Shown here piece by piece: positions 1-10,202 of a stretch of 64,000 bases of DNA (its first letter is position 1; each line of letters begins with the position of its first letter). The position numbers were made by a program, and so were the translations under genes. Under the pieces are notes generated by a model. That model was not told the origin of the DNA and searched no databases. It saw nothing but the letters and a program-made list of their open reading frames with translations. The DNA comes from Entomobacter blattae (GTDB taxonomy: Bacteria > Pseudomonadota > Alphaproteobacteria > Acetobacterales > Acetobacteraceae): contig NZ_CP060244.1 in the NCBI RefSeq assembly GCF_014672835.1, positions 1,095,001-1,159,000 of the forward strand, written 5' to 3'.

Positions 1-1
1 G

Positions 2-763
2 CAGGAGTCTGTCGGAAGTAAGCTTTCCACCCTGGCCTCACAGGATAACCTGATGGAAATGCAGCGCTCGCAGGTTTCAGCCCAGCAAAGTGCCAATAGC
101 ACGCGTGATAAATTGCGGAGTATGGAGGCCCAAAAACAGGGATATATCGACTCGTTTCAGGCGGATAACTATAAAATGCTGGCCGAGGCCCAACATCACC
201 TTTATGAGATAAGGGGTAATTTTGAAAAGGCGGATCTGCGTAAGAAACTGGTTTTGATGAAAGCCCCGCAAGATGCCATTGTGCTCACTATTTCAAAATT
301 ATCCCAAGGCTCGGTTATTTCTACGGGCACACCTTTACTGACCTTGGTGCCTGTAGGCAGTGGGCTGGAGGTTCAGGTTCAGGTCAGAAGCCAGGATGCC
401 GGCTTTATTCGCCTTGGCGATAAGGCCCTTATCAAGTTTGCAACCTTCCCCTACACCCAATATGGGGGCGCAGAAGCAACCGTGCGTAACATTAGTGCCG
501 ACTCCTTCTTAACTGCGGGGGAAGAAAAACCAGGGCCCAACGGGATGCCCTCTAGTGGGGGCAGCCCTAGTAATAACCAGCTTCCTTTTTATAGGGTTAC
601 CCTTCATATTGATCACTATAGCCTGCATGGGGTGCCGGAGTTTTTCCATCCCCAGCCTGGTATGCCTGTGACGGCTGATATCAAGGTTGGGAAACGGACG
701 ATTGTCCAATATTTTCTTAACACTGTTGTTCCTGCTGCGACAGAAGGAATGCGAGAGCCCTGA
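2..763 (+). CDS. HlyD-family periplasmic adaptor of a type I secretion system, 3' part
   Basis: The reading frame is open to the left edge of the window, so the start lies outside and only the C-terminal ~254 residues are seen. These show the end of a charged coiled-coil hairpin, then the lipoyl/beta-barrel part (KAPQDAIVLTISKLSQGSVI, then LLTLVPVGSGLEVQVQV) and the closing segment with GMPVTADIKVGKRTIVQYF, the usual C-terminus of membrane-fusion proteins that link an inner-membrane ABC exporter to an outer-membrane channel. A short Gly/Ser/Pro-rich stretch near window residue 180 is atypical. The following genes (Sel1, glycosyltransferases) suggest export of a glycosylated surface protein or polysaccharide; this is inference. 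Bases 549-780 are duplicated at 41207-41439. High confidence in family, substrate unknown. Confidence 0.9.
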   Translation, partial: QESVGSKLSTLASQDNLMEMQRSQVSAQQSANSTRDKLRSMEAQKQGYIDSFQADNYKMLAEAQHHLYEIRGNFEKADLRKKLVLMKAPQDAIVLTISKLSQGSVISTGTPLLTLVPVGSGLEVQVQVRSQDAGFIRLGDKALIKFATFPYTQYGGAEATVRNISADSFLTAGEEKPGPNGMPSSGGSPSNNQLPFYRVTLHIDHYSLHGVPEFFHPQPGMPVTADIKVGKRTIVQYFLNTVVPAATEGMREP

Positions 764-938
764 TCATCGCCTTGCCGATCAATTGCCTTGCAGGAGAGGA
801 AACCTCAAAAGGCAATAAAGGGTTAACTAAAGGAAGGGGAACTATAGTAATATGCAGGTTAGTTATATGCAGGTTCTGGTTTTTAGGTTTTAGCCCCGAG
901 GTTTTTAGGTTCGGGCCATAAAATAGGATAGGAAGAAA

Positions 939-2876
939 ATGGTTGGTGTAATTCGCAATTGGATCGCTTCTGTTTCTGGAACATCAAAACAGTTGGAGCA
1001 TGCCAAAGAGCTTCAAGAAGCTGGCGATTATATCAAGGCGTTTGATTTTTTAAGTAAAGCCGCTCTGGCAGGCGAGGTCGAGGCCAAGTTTTTGGTGGGC
1101 AAGGCCTATATGGAAGGCAAAGGGGTGCCTGCCAGCGTAACAGAAGCCGCCAAATGGCTTCAGCAAGCCGCCATTGAAGGGTGGGCCGAAGCCCAATATA
1201 TGTTGGCTGTGCTGTATTTGCATGGGCTGCCTGAAGAGATTGGCAAGCCGGGCGCTAATGTGGTTTTAAGCCTGGAAGGCGGTGAGGAGCGTAAGAACTT
1301 TAAGCCAGATCTGTACAAGGCTAGAGACTGGGTCAAGTTAGCAGCCGAAGCGGGCCACCCCGATGCGCAATCGCTCTATGGCTATATCCTGGCTTCAGGC
1401 CCGAAAGATATTGTGAATAAGGAAGAGGCCAAGATCTGGTACGAAAAAGCCTTGGCCAGTGAAAGGCCCCAGGCTTATCTGGGCTTAGGTTTGATGACCC
1501 TTCAGGCAGCCCAAACCGATGAAGAGCGTAAAAAGGCTGCAAACTATTTGGAAGAAGCGGCTGCAAAGGGGCTTTCTACCGCGCAATATATGTTAGGCTG
1601 TTTGATAGAGCAGGGGGTCACTGGCCGGCCTGATCTTGAAAAAGTGATGGAATATTTTAAGGCCGCGGCTGAGCAAGGGGTTGGCCCTGCTCAGGCGCGC
1701 TATGGGCTGGCCCTGCTTCAAGGGGTTGGCGTTGAGAAGAATAATCTCCACGGGGAAAGCTGGTTAAGGCGAGCAGCCCTGGGAGGAGATCGGGAGGCCG
1801 CTGCCCTGCTGGGGGATTTATATGTCCAAGGGCTTGAGGGCAAGGATATCAACTATCTGGAAGGGGTGCAGTGGTATATTCGTGCTGCTGAAGCAGGCCA
1901 TGCCAAAGCTTGTATTGCCCTGGCCGGTTTGTTTTTTGAAGGCAAGGGAGTGATCCCCGATAAAAAACAGGCCATTCGGTGGCTAATGCGCGGCCTGGAA
2001 CTGGGTAGTAACGAAGCGGGCAATCTGCTGGTTAAAACCCTTATTGCCAGCGAGGTCGATAAGCGTGAGGCCTCCTCCTTGCGGGAGCAATTCAAGGCAT
2101 CGGCTGAAAAAGATATTCCCTTGGGGCTGTTTAATTATGGGGTCTGCCTCATTCATGGCATTGGGGGGGGCGTAGATATGACAGAAGGGGCACGCTATAT
2201 GAAGGTCGCCGCCCAAAAAGGGATTGTGAACGCCGAGCTGATTTATGGGCGAATGCTCTTGCAGGGAGAAGGGGTTGAGAAAGACCCTACCGAAGCCCGC
2301 AAGCATCTTAAAACGGCAGCTGACGCCGGAATGGGAGAGGCCCAGATGATTTATGCCGCCATGCTGGTGGATGGCAGTGGTGGTGAGAAAGACCATCCAG
2401 CGGCTATGGAATATTATAAAAGGGCTATTGAGCATGGCCAGGTGGGGGCTATGTTCTCGCTTGGGGCGATGTATGGCGGCGGGCATGATGTGCCTGAGGA
2501 TAAGGTGGAAGCCCAGAAATGGTTTACCCACGCTGCTGATGCAGGCTTTCCAGCAGGGGAGCTGATGCTCGGGCGGTATTTGGCTTATGGGTTTGGGGGT
2601 GAGCAAGATTTGCCTCGGGCCAAAAGGCTTTTGGAGTCTGCTTTAAAGAAGGGTCTTCAGCAAGCCCAGGAGGATCTGGACCGCATCCGCCAGACCGAGG
2701 AAAATGCCCTGGCAGAAGGCAAGTCTTTGCCGCAAGGCCCAGTTAAGGTCCCCGTGCCGAATGGGGCGGAGGGCGCGGTTTCAAGTCAGGGTCAGCCCGC
2801 GCAGACCTCATCTTTTTATCGTCCTGTTTATTCTTCTCCCTATCGCGTTGTGCTGACAACAACCCCAACAAAATAA
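939..2876 (+). CDS. Sel1-like repeat (TPR-like) protein, 645 aa
   Basis: Almost the whole protein consists of ~36-residue Sel1-like repeats, recognisable by recurring A..LG..Y..G.GV..D...A..W...AA..G signatures (for example YMEGKGV, LLQGVGV, FFEGKGV, LLQGEGVEKD). Such solenoids act as protein-protein scaffolds, often for envelope or exopolysaccharide machinery. There is no obvious signal peptide or membrane segment. The C-terminal ~50 residues are Pro/Ser/Gln-rich and unstructured. The start ATG has AGGAAG just upstream. It stands 16 bp before the large glycosyltransferase gene and is probably cotranscribed with it. The specific partner cannot be told from sequence. Confidence 0.9.
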   Translation: MVGVIRNWIASVSGTSKQLEHAKELQEAGDYIKAFDFLSKAALAGEVEAKFLVGKAYMEGKGVPASVTEAAKWLQQAAIEGWAEAQYMLAVLYLHGLPEEIGKPGANVVLSLEGGEERKNFKPDLYKARDWVKLAAEAGHPDAQSLYGYILASGPKDIVNKEEAKIWYEKALASERPQAYLGLGLMTLQAAQTDEERKKAANYLEEAAAKGLSTAQYMLGCLIEQGVTGRPDLEKVMEYFKAAAEQGVGPAQARYGLALLQGVGVEKNNLHGESWLRRAALGGDREAAALLGDLYVQGLEGKDINYLEGVQWYIRAAEAGHAKACIALAGLFFEGKGVIPDKKQAIRWLMRGLELGSNEAGNLLVKTLIASEVDKREASSLREQFKASAEKDIPLGLFNYGVCLIHGIGGGVDMTEGARYMKVAAQKGIVNAELIYGRMLLQGEGVEKDPTEARKHLKTAADAGMGEAQMIYAAMLVDGSGGEKDHPAAMEYYKRAIEHGQVGAMFSLGAMYGGGHDVPEDKVEAQKWFTHAADAGFPAGELMLGRYLAYGFGGEQDLPRAKRLLESALKKGLQQAQEDLDRIRQTEENALAEGKSLPQGPVKVPVPNGAEGAVSSQGQPAQTSSFYRPVYSSPYRVVLTTTPTK

Positions 2877-2892
2877 CTGTTGGGGGAATTCT

Positions 2893-5800
2893 ATGGCTCG
2901 ACCTTCTGAAAAGGCCCTGGTTTCTGCTTTTTCTTCTACCCACCGCCAAGAGGAGCTGGTGCGGCGTGAAGTGACGAGTGAAGATCGGGCAACCTGGAAA
3001 AAATGGGCAGAACGAAAGGCCCAGTCTGCTGTGGACAAGGCCATGGCCTTTCAAAAGGCCGCCCGCCCAGATGAAGCTCGGCGATGGTTGGAGCGTGCCT
3101 GGCGCTTAGCGCCTAAGAATACGACGATTATGTTTGCCTTGGCTAATGAGTATATGGGCAGCGGGAGTTACCTTCAGGCGTGGTCGGTGCTCCAGGCGCT
3201 TAACAAGGAGGAGGCCTTTGCCGCCTCTCTTTGTGTTCAGGCTGCCCTTGGCCCCCTTCTTGAGCGTTGGGAAGAGGCGCGAGAGCTTTTACAACAGGCC
3301 TTTTCCTACTATGGGTACGCTCCATTGGGTGTTCCGGTTGCCCAGAAATTGTGCCAGCATTTTTCCCTTAAAGGCTGGTGTGCGGTTGAGCTTACAGAGG
3401 ATGGGGGGGCCAATATACGGTTTGAGGCCTACGCCAAGCCTCTGAGCTTGCTGATAGATGGGCAAGAGATGAAGGTGGCCCAGTGGCGTTCTCCTTTAAA
3501 AATCCCTCAACCCTTGTGGCAGAAGGCCCAGATGGTGGAGCTGTTATGTGCAGGCCAGCCCCTTATGGGGTGCCCCTTGCAGGCTCATAGGCTTAAGGCA
3601 TGTGAAGGGTTTGTTGAGGTGGATGAGGAAGGCACACTTTCAGGCTGGATTGCCAATAGGGCCAACCCCGATTATACGCCAGCCCTTAAGTTTTTTCTGA
3701 TGGAGCCCGAAGGGAAGGGTGCAAAAGGCGCAGGGAAGAAAACCCTGTTGGCGTACACGCCCTCCCTTCAGCAAGAAGTAGACCAGCATGGGTTTCGTCA
3801 ATCGTACCGCTTTCAGGTTAAACGGGAAGACTGGCCGGATGGGCCCCTTGAAGGCGTGCTGCGGATAGAGGCGGAAGGTGGTTATAACCTGGCTGGTTCA
3901 CCTTTGGATATTGGGTTGGAATTCGCAGCCCGGCAAGCATTAAGCCAGTTTTTGGCCACCGGGAAAGCCAGCGCTGCCCTTTTGCAGAAAATGCGCCGGT
4001 TTTTGCCCGTGCCAGTGACTTCTTTACCAGTGGCGTCTTTACCGATTACCTCTTTACCAGTTGCCTCTTTTGCTCCTCGTGAAGGGCGAGAAGCATCACA
4101 GCTCCTTACGGATGGTCTTGCTCCTCTCGAAGAGGCCAGCAGGGATGTGGGAGAAGCCGTCGCTTTGAAGGGAGAAGCACTTGATCTGCAAGGCGCTCCT
4201 CCAACGGCCTTTTTGGTAGGAGAAGAAGTAGAAGAAGACAATGAAGAAAATCGGGAAGAGGAGCCCCAAAAAAGGCGCAAACGCTCCAAAGCACATAATG
4301 CGGCAGCCCTTACCGCTCCCTCTGAGACTCTCCGCCAGTTCTCTTCTCAGTCCCCTTCCCAGTCCTTTTCCCAATCCTCTTTACAGTCCCCCCCCATCCA
4401 GACTATTCCTGAGGCTGCTCCCGAGGCCACTAACGAGCAGAGTGTTTCTGAGACGACTGACGAGGTTGGTGATGAGTCTGGTGACAGGGCTGGCGAGAAG
4501 GTGCGGGGCAGAAGAGGCCAACCCCTCTCCCAAACGCTTTCCGCGCCTTCTGATTTAGTTCCATCTGGTTTCGCTTCTTCCGGTTTCGCTCCTTCTGGGG
4601 CCTCTCAGGCTTTAACGTCCAAGGCTTCGTCTTCTAAGAAGGTCTCATCCTTAGCGCTCACTTCTAATGCTGTAGCCATATCTCACGTGGCAGCCCAGTC
4701 TGATGCCGTAGCTATGCGCACGGAAAGCCCGGCCTCTCCTATGGCAGCCACCCCTACCACTTCTCAAACTGCGGGCTTTGAACCTCTTGCTGTCAAGGTC
4801 AAGGGGATTGTTATTATTGTTCCGGTTTATCGGGGTAGGGCTGAAACGCAAGCCTGTCTGGAAAGTGTTTTTGCAAGCCTTGCGCCTGCGGGGCCAAGGG
4901 GGCGTAAGGTGGTTGTTCAGGTGATTGATGATGCCAGCGACGATGAGGCCTTGCGGGCCCTGTTGGCCAATTATGCCGAACACGGCCATATTGCTCTGCA
5001 CACTCAGCCTGTGAATAGGGGGTTTCCAGCCAGTGTGAATGCTGGCCTTAGGCTTTGGCCGGGCTATGATGCTGTTTTGCTCAATAGTGATACGTTGGTG
5101 AGTGGCCGTTGGCTGGAGGTCTTAGAAAAAGTGGCCTACAGCCATGCAAATACGGGCACGGTTACACCTTTTTCCAACGAGGCAAGCATATTTTCCTACC
5201 CTTCTGTTGAGAAGGAAAACCCCATCCCCGACCTTTCTGCCACAGCCCAGCTGATGGAGGCGGCCTTTTCTGCCAATGGGTTTGCTGCCTGTGATGTTCC
5301 CACGGCAAATGGTTTTTGCATGTATATCCGCCATGATTGCCTTAAGCAAACTGGGCTGCTACGGGAAGATATTTTTGCGCAAGGCTATGGGGAGGAAAAC
5401 GATTTTTGTCTGCGAGCCAGCCAGATGGGTTGGCAGCACAAAGCAGCGCCCGGGGTGTTTGTTGCCCATTGTGGGGGGGTCTCTTTTGGGCAACGGCGTA
5501 TGGATTTAATGCGTCGTAATCTTGAAATTCTTAATCGGCTCCACCCTGGTTATGACCAGATGATTGCCGAGTGGAAAGCTGTTGATCCCTTGCGGCCTTA
5601 TCGTTTTGCCCTGGATTTGTATCGGTGGGAGAAAAGGCGCCATAGCGAGGTTACAGTTCATAAGGAGAAAAAAACCGCCACGGTGGTGATCCTGACCCAT
5701 GATGAAGGGGGCGGGGTAGAACGGGTGGTGAAAGAACGTTGTCGCCGTTTTGCCCAACGTCAGCAACGTGTTGTTTTGCTGCGTCCAACCCTAGAAGGCT

Positions 5801-6834
5801 GTCGTTTGGAGTTGGGGGCTTCGGTTTTTCGGGCTCCTCCCTTAGAAGGATTGTTTCCCAACCTTATTTTTCACCTACCTGATGATTTGTCCTTTATGCA
5901 GGCCCAGCTTCAGGAAGAGCAGGCCAGCCATGCAGAATGGCACCATTTTCTTGGCCATCATCCAGCAATTTATACGTTATTTTCCCATATGGACTTACCT
6001 TATGATGTGCATATGCACGACTATGCCTGGTTTTGCCAGCGCATTACCTTGGTGGGGGTTCATCGGAGTTATTGTTATGAACCCCCAGTAGAAGGATGCG
6101 AGGCCTGTATTGCGCGCCAAGGGAGCTTGTTGGTGGAACCCATCACTGTGCGGGCTATGCTCAGGCGTTCAAAGCACGTGTTGGAGAAGGCGCGCACCGT
6201 CTATGCTCCCTCAGCCGATGTCGCTCGGCGCTTGCAAAACCATTTTCCCTTTTTGGCTCCGCAAGTTGAAGAGCTGGAAGATGATCTGCCCAGCCTTACA
6301 CTGGCGCAATTGGCCTCGCTTGCTGCTCCCTCAGCCCAGTGGCAGAAACACCCCTTTCCCCGTAAGGCTGGCGTGGCCCGGTTTTGTCTGATTGGTGCAT
6401 TGGGGATAGAAAAAGGGTTTGATATTTTGTATGATCTGGCCCGCCATGCCCAGGAAAAACGCTTACCGATTGAGTTTGTTGTGGTGGGTTATACTATTGA
6501 TGATGATTCCTTGCTGGAGACCGGAAAAGTGTTTGTCACCGGCCCTTATCAAGAGGAAGAAGCCATTGGCCTTATTCAAGCCCAGCAGGCCGATTATGCT
6601 TTTTTCCCTGCCATATGGCCAGAAACATGGAGCTTTACCCTGGCTTTGGCCTGGCGAGCCGGTCTAAAAGCCGTATCGTTTAACCTTGGTGCACCGGCAG
6701 AAAGGATTACCCATACCGGGCGAGGCAAGGTTTTGCCCCTTTCGCTAATCGCCTATTCAGCTCAGGCAGGCGATACGGCAGCAGCAACGGTAAAAGCCTT
6801 GGCCGATCACCTTTTAGCCATTGTTGCTGTGTAA
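2893..6834 (+). CDS. Large bifunctional glycosyltransferase (TPR + GT2 + GT-B), 1313 aa
   Basis: N-terminal residues ~35-150 look like TPR helices (RWLERAWRLAPKN, LANEYMGSGSYLQAWSVL). Residues ~375-635 are a low-complexity Ser/Ala/Pro/Glu linker. A GT2 (GT-A fold) domain begins near residue 637 (VIIVPVYRG), with DDASDD and the DXD-like NSDT sugar-nucleotide/metal site. From about residue 929 a second, GT-B-like domain starts (VVILTHDEGGGVERV) and ends with a GT4-type C-terminal half (IGALGIEKGFDIL, PAIWPETWSFTLALAWRAG). The protein probably adds two kinds of sugar to a surface glycan or glycoprotein; donor and acceptor are unknown. It lies between the Sel1 protein and a 360-aa unknown protein. 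Family assignment is confident, specificity is not. Confidence 0.88.
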   Translation: MARPSEKALVSAFSSTHRQEELVRREVTSEDRATWKKWAERKAQSAVDKAMAFQKAARPDEARRWLERAWRLAPKNTTIMFALANEYMGSGSYLQAWSVLQALNKEEAFAASLCVQAALGPLLERWEEARELLQQAFSYYGYAPLGVPVAQKLCQHFSLKGWCAVELTEDGGANIRFEAYAKPLSLLIDGQEMKVAQWRSPLKIPQPLWQKAQMVELLCAGQPLMGCPLQAHRLKACEGFVEVDEEGTLSGWIANRANPDYTPALKFFLMEPEGKGAKGAGKKTLLAYTPSLQQEVDQHGFRQSYRFQVKREDWPDGPLEGVLRIEAEGGYNLAGSPLDIGLEFAARQALSQFLATGKASAALLQKMRRFLPVPVTSLPVASLPITSLPVASFAPREGREASQLLTDGLAPLEEASRDVGEAVALKGEALDLQGAPPTAFLVGEEVEEDNEENREEEPQKRRKRSKAHNAAALTAPSETLRQFSSQSPSQSFSQSSLQSPPIQTIPEAAPEATNEQSVSETTDEVGDESGDRAGEKVRGRRGQPLSQTLSAPSDLVPSGFASSGFAPSGASQALTSKASSSKKVSSLALTSNAVAISHVAAQSDAVAMRTESPASPMAATPTTSQTAGFEPLAVKVKGIVIIVPVYRGRAETQACLESVFASLAPAGPRGRKVVVQVIDDASDDEALRALLANYAEHGHIALHTQPVNRGFPASVNAGLRLWPGYDAVLLNSDTLVSGRWLEVLEKVAYSHANTGTVTPFSNEASIFSYPSVEKENPIPDLSATAQLMEAAFSANGFAACDVPTANGFCMYIRHDCLKQTGLLREDIFAQGYGEENDFCLRASQMGWQHKAAPGVFVAHCGGVSFGQRRMDLMRRNLEILNRLHPGYDQMIAEWKAVDPLRPYRFALDLYRWEKRRHSEVTVHKEKKTATVVILTHDEGGGVERVVKERCRRFAQRQQRVVLLRPTLEGCRLELGASVFRAPPLEGLFPNLIFHLPDDLSFMQAQLQEEQASHAEWHHFLGHHPAIYTLFSHMDLPYDVHMHDYAWFCQRITLVGVHRSYCYEPPVEGCEACIARQGSLLVEPITVRAMLRRSKHVLEKARTVYAPSADVARRLQNHFPFLAPQVEELEDDLPSLTLAQLASLAAPSAQWQKHPFPRKAGVARFCLIGALGIEKGFDILYDLARHAQEKRLPIEFVVVGYTIDDDSLLETGKVFVTGPYQEEEAIGLIQAQQADYAFFPAIWPETWSFTLALAWRAGLKAVSFNLGAPAERITHTGRGKVLPLSLIAYSAQAGDTAAATVKALADHLLAIVAV

Positions 6835-7019
6835 CAATCAAAAAGGCTGGTTTTTATATCACAGGATAGGAAATAATGAACGAACAGCAATGAAAAAATG
6901 ATAGAAACGGAACCTTTGCGCTAAAAAATGATTCAAAATAATATATGAACTATAATCGTTTGAATAAAAATAAAAGTTGAATACCCATACCTTATTGCTG
7001 AAGCAGAGAGATAGATAAT
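6835..7019. promoter_or_regulatory. AT-rich gap upstream of the 360-aa gene; promoter candidate
   Basis: This 185-bp gap is markedly AT-rich compared with both flanking genes. It holds no recognisable gene and probably carries the promoter of the gene starting at 7020. No clear -35/-10 pair could be fixed by eye. Confidence 0.3.
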
Positions 7020-8102
7020 ATGCCCAATACCCCTGATCAGGCTTCGATACAAAAGAGAATTTATGACCTGAAAGTAACAGGCCATCTGATGACACTGGAT
7101 CCTGGTCTGTATTGTATTTTTCACACCAAGAACCAGAAACCCGCTGATGATCATGGTTTTCCTGGTATTCGTATTTCTCTTCCTCCCTTTTTAAAACATA
7201 ACCCCAATGTGCAGATTACGGGTTTTGAAGGGGATGGGTGGATTGGTGCAGAAAAAGGGGCGCTCCTTGTTCAGGTTTCCGGAAAAGAGTCTACTCAGGT
7301 ATTGGTGACGATTTATCAAGACCCATCCTCTGCCCACCCAGTGCCCAGCCTACAGGTGGTCAGGCTGAATGATGCCCCCGATAGTCTTGTGGCCTTCCCT
7401 CCTGTAGCCAGTGAAGCGGCCTATCATGCGCCTGCTGCTGCACCTGTTCCTTCTGAAGCGGCTGAGGCAGCCGTTGGGGCCTCAGCAGTGCAGGCTCCAG
7501 CCCCGAGATTGCGCTTCGACCTCCAAAAAGAAGGGATGAAGGTTGTTGCCCACTTGCAGATGCAAGGCGATGTGGCCCTTCCCGTTGGGGAATGGATGGG
7601 AACCCCTGGCAGTCAGCATTGGATTGAAGGGTTTGGTATTATCCCACCTGCCAGCATTGCCCCAGAGGATATTGAGTACCAGGCCGTGCTGGGCAAGGGG
7701 TGGTATTCTCCCTGGCAGGAAGGGGGAAAATTCTGCGGAAGCCGTGGGATGGCCTTGCCAATCTTGGGTTTGGCTGTCAGGCTTAAAGGTAAGGCTGCCG
7801 AAAAATATATCTGCCGGCTGACCGCAAGCTTTATTGATGGCACTCATTTAGGCCCAGTTACCGATGGTGAGCCCGTAAGTTCTTACACATTGGCCCCGTT
7901 GGAATCCTTCAGGCTGGAGGTTCTTACCCACAAGGAAGCCCAGGATAATCCAGTAGAGCCCGTTATGATGCCACAAGATGTCAATCTTGTTGAAGAGCAG
8001 GCTGAAAAATCGGAGAAAAAAGAGAAGCCTGTGGTTAAGGAAATAAGCTCTGCTGCTTCGTCTTCACGCAAAGCCAAAAAAGGTCAGGTAGTGAGTGAGT
8101 AG
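7020..8102 (+). CDS. Unknown protein of the glycosyltransferase cluster, 360 aa
   Basis: Not recognised. No signal peptide or membrane segment is evident. Two beta-rich parts (residues ~1-125 and ~160-300, the latter with VAHLQMQGDVALPVGEWMG and CRLTASFIDG) are joined by an Ala/Pro/Glu-rich linker (~126-155), and the C-terminus (~315-360) is Lys/Glu/Ser-rich and low-complexity. Position between two glycosyltransferase genes, on the same strand, suggests a role in the same glycan pathway, perhaps carbohydrate binding; this is inference only. Confidence 0.7.
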   Translation: MPNTPDQASIQKRIYDLKVTGHLMTLDPGLYCIFHTKNQKPADDHGFPGIRISLPPFLKHNPNVQITGFEGDGWIGAEKGALLVQVSGKESTQVLVTIYQDPSSAHPVPSLQVVRLNDAPDSLVAFPPVASEAAYHAPAAAPVPSEAAEAAVGASAVQAPAPRLRFDLQKEGMKVVAHLQMQGDVALPVGEWMGTPGSQHWIEGFGIIPPASIAPEDIEYQAVLGKGWYSPWQEGGKFCGSRGMALPILGLAVRLKGKAAEKYICRLTASFIDGTHLGPVTDGEPVSSYTLAPLESFRLEVLTHKEAQDNPVEPVMMPQDVNLVEEQAEKSEKKEKPVVKEISSAASSSRKAKKGQVVSE

Positions 8103-8180
8103 GAAAGGGAATTTCCTTTTCCAAAAAACAAGAACTGTAAAAGCAATTATGAATAGAGACGACAAGAAAGAGAGCAAGCG

Positions 8181-10202
8181 GTGAGGTATTTATTTATTCA
8201 CCAGAATTTCCCGGGGCAGTTTCTGCATATTATACGTCACCTTCTGGCAAAAGGGGATAACGAAATCGTTTTTATTTCCATGCCGAGCAACACGCAAATG
8301 GAGCAGGTAAGGCATGCGGTTTATCGGTTAAACCTTCCCCCTCATAGGCAGGAAACGGTTCATCCCGCTGCCAATGAGTTTGACCTGGCCATGCGGCGGG
8401 CTGAACAAGTTGCCATAACAGCAACCAATATTAAAAATCTGGGCTTTGAGCCAGATATTATTATTGGGCATGAAGGATGGGGCGAGCTGCTGAATATTTC
8501 AGATGTTTTCCCTGGTGTGCCCGTATTGGGATATTTTGAATTTTTCTATCATACAGATCGTAACGATGTGGGGTTTGATCCAGAATTCCCCATGCATAGT
8601 GCCAGCTTTCCCAATGTGCGCTCCAAAAACGGGGTAAACCTTTTAGCCCTGCAAAACCCTGTTTACGGCCAGACCCCTACCCGATTCCAGCTGGAAACCT
8701 ACCCCGAGTGGGCTCGTGATAAAATTACCATTCTTCGTGAAGGGGTGGATTTGGAGCTCTGCTACCCAGACCCAACCGTTAAGAAAAAGGATTTTGTATT
8801 TGAAGGAGAGGTCTTTTCGCCCAACACCAAACTGGTCACCTATGTAAGCCGCAATTTTGAGCCCTATCGGGGATTTAACAAATTTATGCGTGCCCTGCCC
8901 AAAATTTTAGAGGAGCGGGAAGATGTTCAGGTGGTTCTGGTTGGCGGTGATAGTGTGAGCTATGGCTCGCGCTTACCAAACGGCACATGGCGTGAAATGA
9001 TGATGAATGAGGTGGGCAGCAAGCTGGACCTCTCACGGGTGCATTTTTTCAGTAAAGTGCCCTATAGCGAGTTTTGCCGCCTGCTTCAACGTTCCGATGC
9101 CCATGTGTATCTCACCTATCCTTTTGTGGTTTCATGGTCGTTGCGTGAAGCTTTGGCCAGTGGGTGTTCGGTTATTGCGAGTGCAACCGCTCCTGTTGAG
9201 GAGCTTATTACCCATATGGAGAACGGGTATTTGGTTCCTTTTCATGAGCCTGAAAAGATTGCAGAAGGGGTTCTTACTGTTCTGAACGACCAACTCTTAG
9301 CCCATAAGATAAGCAAGAATGCTCGTTCTTATGCAGAAACGCACCTTTCCTTAGCGGATTATCTGCGGAATTACGACACTCTGATCAATCGGGTGATTGA
9401 GGAAGGTAGGGCTGCCCGTGGGTCTCATGAAGAACCAGCTGGGGTTTCTGCTCCCCCTCCCATTCCCGAACCCTCTCCTGTTGAGGCCGTTATGCCGGAG
9501 GGAGCGCAGCCGGTTGCCGAACCACCAGCTTCTGAAACTGCTAAGAAACCTGCTGTGGTGGTGATGTCGGTCTCTTCTAAATCTTCCAAGCCAGCGGCTC
9601 CAGCTCCTCAACCCACAGCTGAATCTTCTCCCACAGCTGAGCTTTCTCCTCCGCCAGAACAGATGGCTTTAAAGGCGTTGGCGCTTAAAAAGCCAGAAGA
9701 AGAAAAATCAGAACTTAAAAAGTCAGAAGACGGGAAAAGAGAAGAGAAACAGGATGTCTCAAAGGAAAAGCCAGCAGTGGGGCCTTTAGTAGGGTCCCCA
9801 GAGAGTTCTTCAGGGAAGTCTTCAGTGGGTTCTTCAGTGAGATCCTCAGGGTCTTCCAAACGAGATTCCCAAGACTCTTCAGCTTCTTTCTCTTCAGACT
9901 CTTCTTCTGCGGATTCTTCCTCGGCAGATCTTCAAGCTATCTCTTCTGAGCCACCCGCTAAGCCTATAGTAAGCTCACCAAAAACGAGTGAACTTTTTGA
10001 GGGTGATGCTGCCTTTTCTTCTACGAGCCCAAAAGATGCCACTCCAAAAGGTGCTAGGTCAGAAGTTACTAGTCCAGAAATTGCCAGCCCAGAAGTTACC
10101 GGTCCAGAAGGGGGTAAAGCTGAAGCCTTCAAACGGTCTGTTAAAATGAGCAAGGCCAAAAAGCCCGTTAAAAAAGGCAATAAGATTGGGGAACAAAGAT
10201 AG
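8181..10202 (+). CDS. GT4-family glycosyltransferase with low-complexity tail, 673 aa
   Basis: A GTG start is used, since the protein begins at once with the GT-B fold (RYLFIHQNFPGQFLHI). Residues 1-~410 are a complete GT4 glycosyltransferase: HEGWGELLNISDVFPGVPVL in the N-domain, REGVDLELCYPD at the domain hinge, then LVTYVSRNFEPYRGF, VVLVGGDSVSYGS and SWSLREALASGCSVIAS, the E-x7-E-like nucleotide-sugar site. Residues ~412-673 are a Ser/Pro/Glu/Lys-rich tail built from short degenerate repeats such as SPEIASPEVTGPE. The core length equals ordinary GT4 enzymes, so the tail is an addition. It is the last gene of the cluster. Probably cytosolic, making a surface glycan. Confidence 0.88.
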   Translation: MRYLFIHQNFPGQFLHIIRHLLAKGDNEIVFISMPSNTQMEQVRHAVYRLNLPPHRQETVHPAANEFDLAMRRAEQVAITATNIKNLGFEPDIIIGHEGWGELLNISDVFPGVPVLGYFEFFYHTDRNDVGFDPEFPMHSASFPNVRSKNGVNLLALQNPVYGQTPTRFQLETYPEWARDKITILREGVDLELCYPDPTVKKKDFVFEGEVFSPNTKLVTYVSRNFEPYRGFNKFMRALPKILEEREDVQVVLVGGDSVSYGSRLPNGTWREMMMNEVGSKLDLSRVHFFSKVPYSEFCRLLQRSDAHVYLTYPFVVSWSLREALASGCSVIASATAPVEELITHMENGYLVPFHEPEKIAEGVLTVLNDQLLAHKISKNARSYAETHLSLADYLRNYDTLINRVIEEGRAARGSHEEPAGVSAPPPIPEPSPVEAVMPEGAQPVAEPPASETAKKPAVVVMSVSSKSSKPAAPAPQPTAESSPTAELSPPPEQMALKALALKKPEEEKSELKKSEDGKREEKQDVSKEKPAVGPLVGSPESSSGKSSVGSSVRSSGSSKRDSQDSSASFSSDSSSADSSSADLQAISSEPPAKPIVSSPKTSELFEGDAAFSSTSPKDATPKGARSEVTSPEIASPEVTGPEGGKAEAFKRSVKMSKAKKPVKKGNKIGEQR

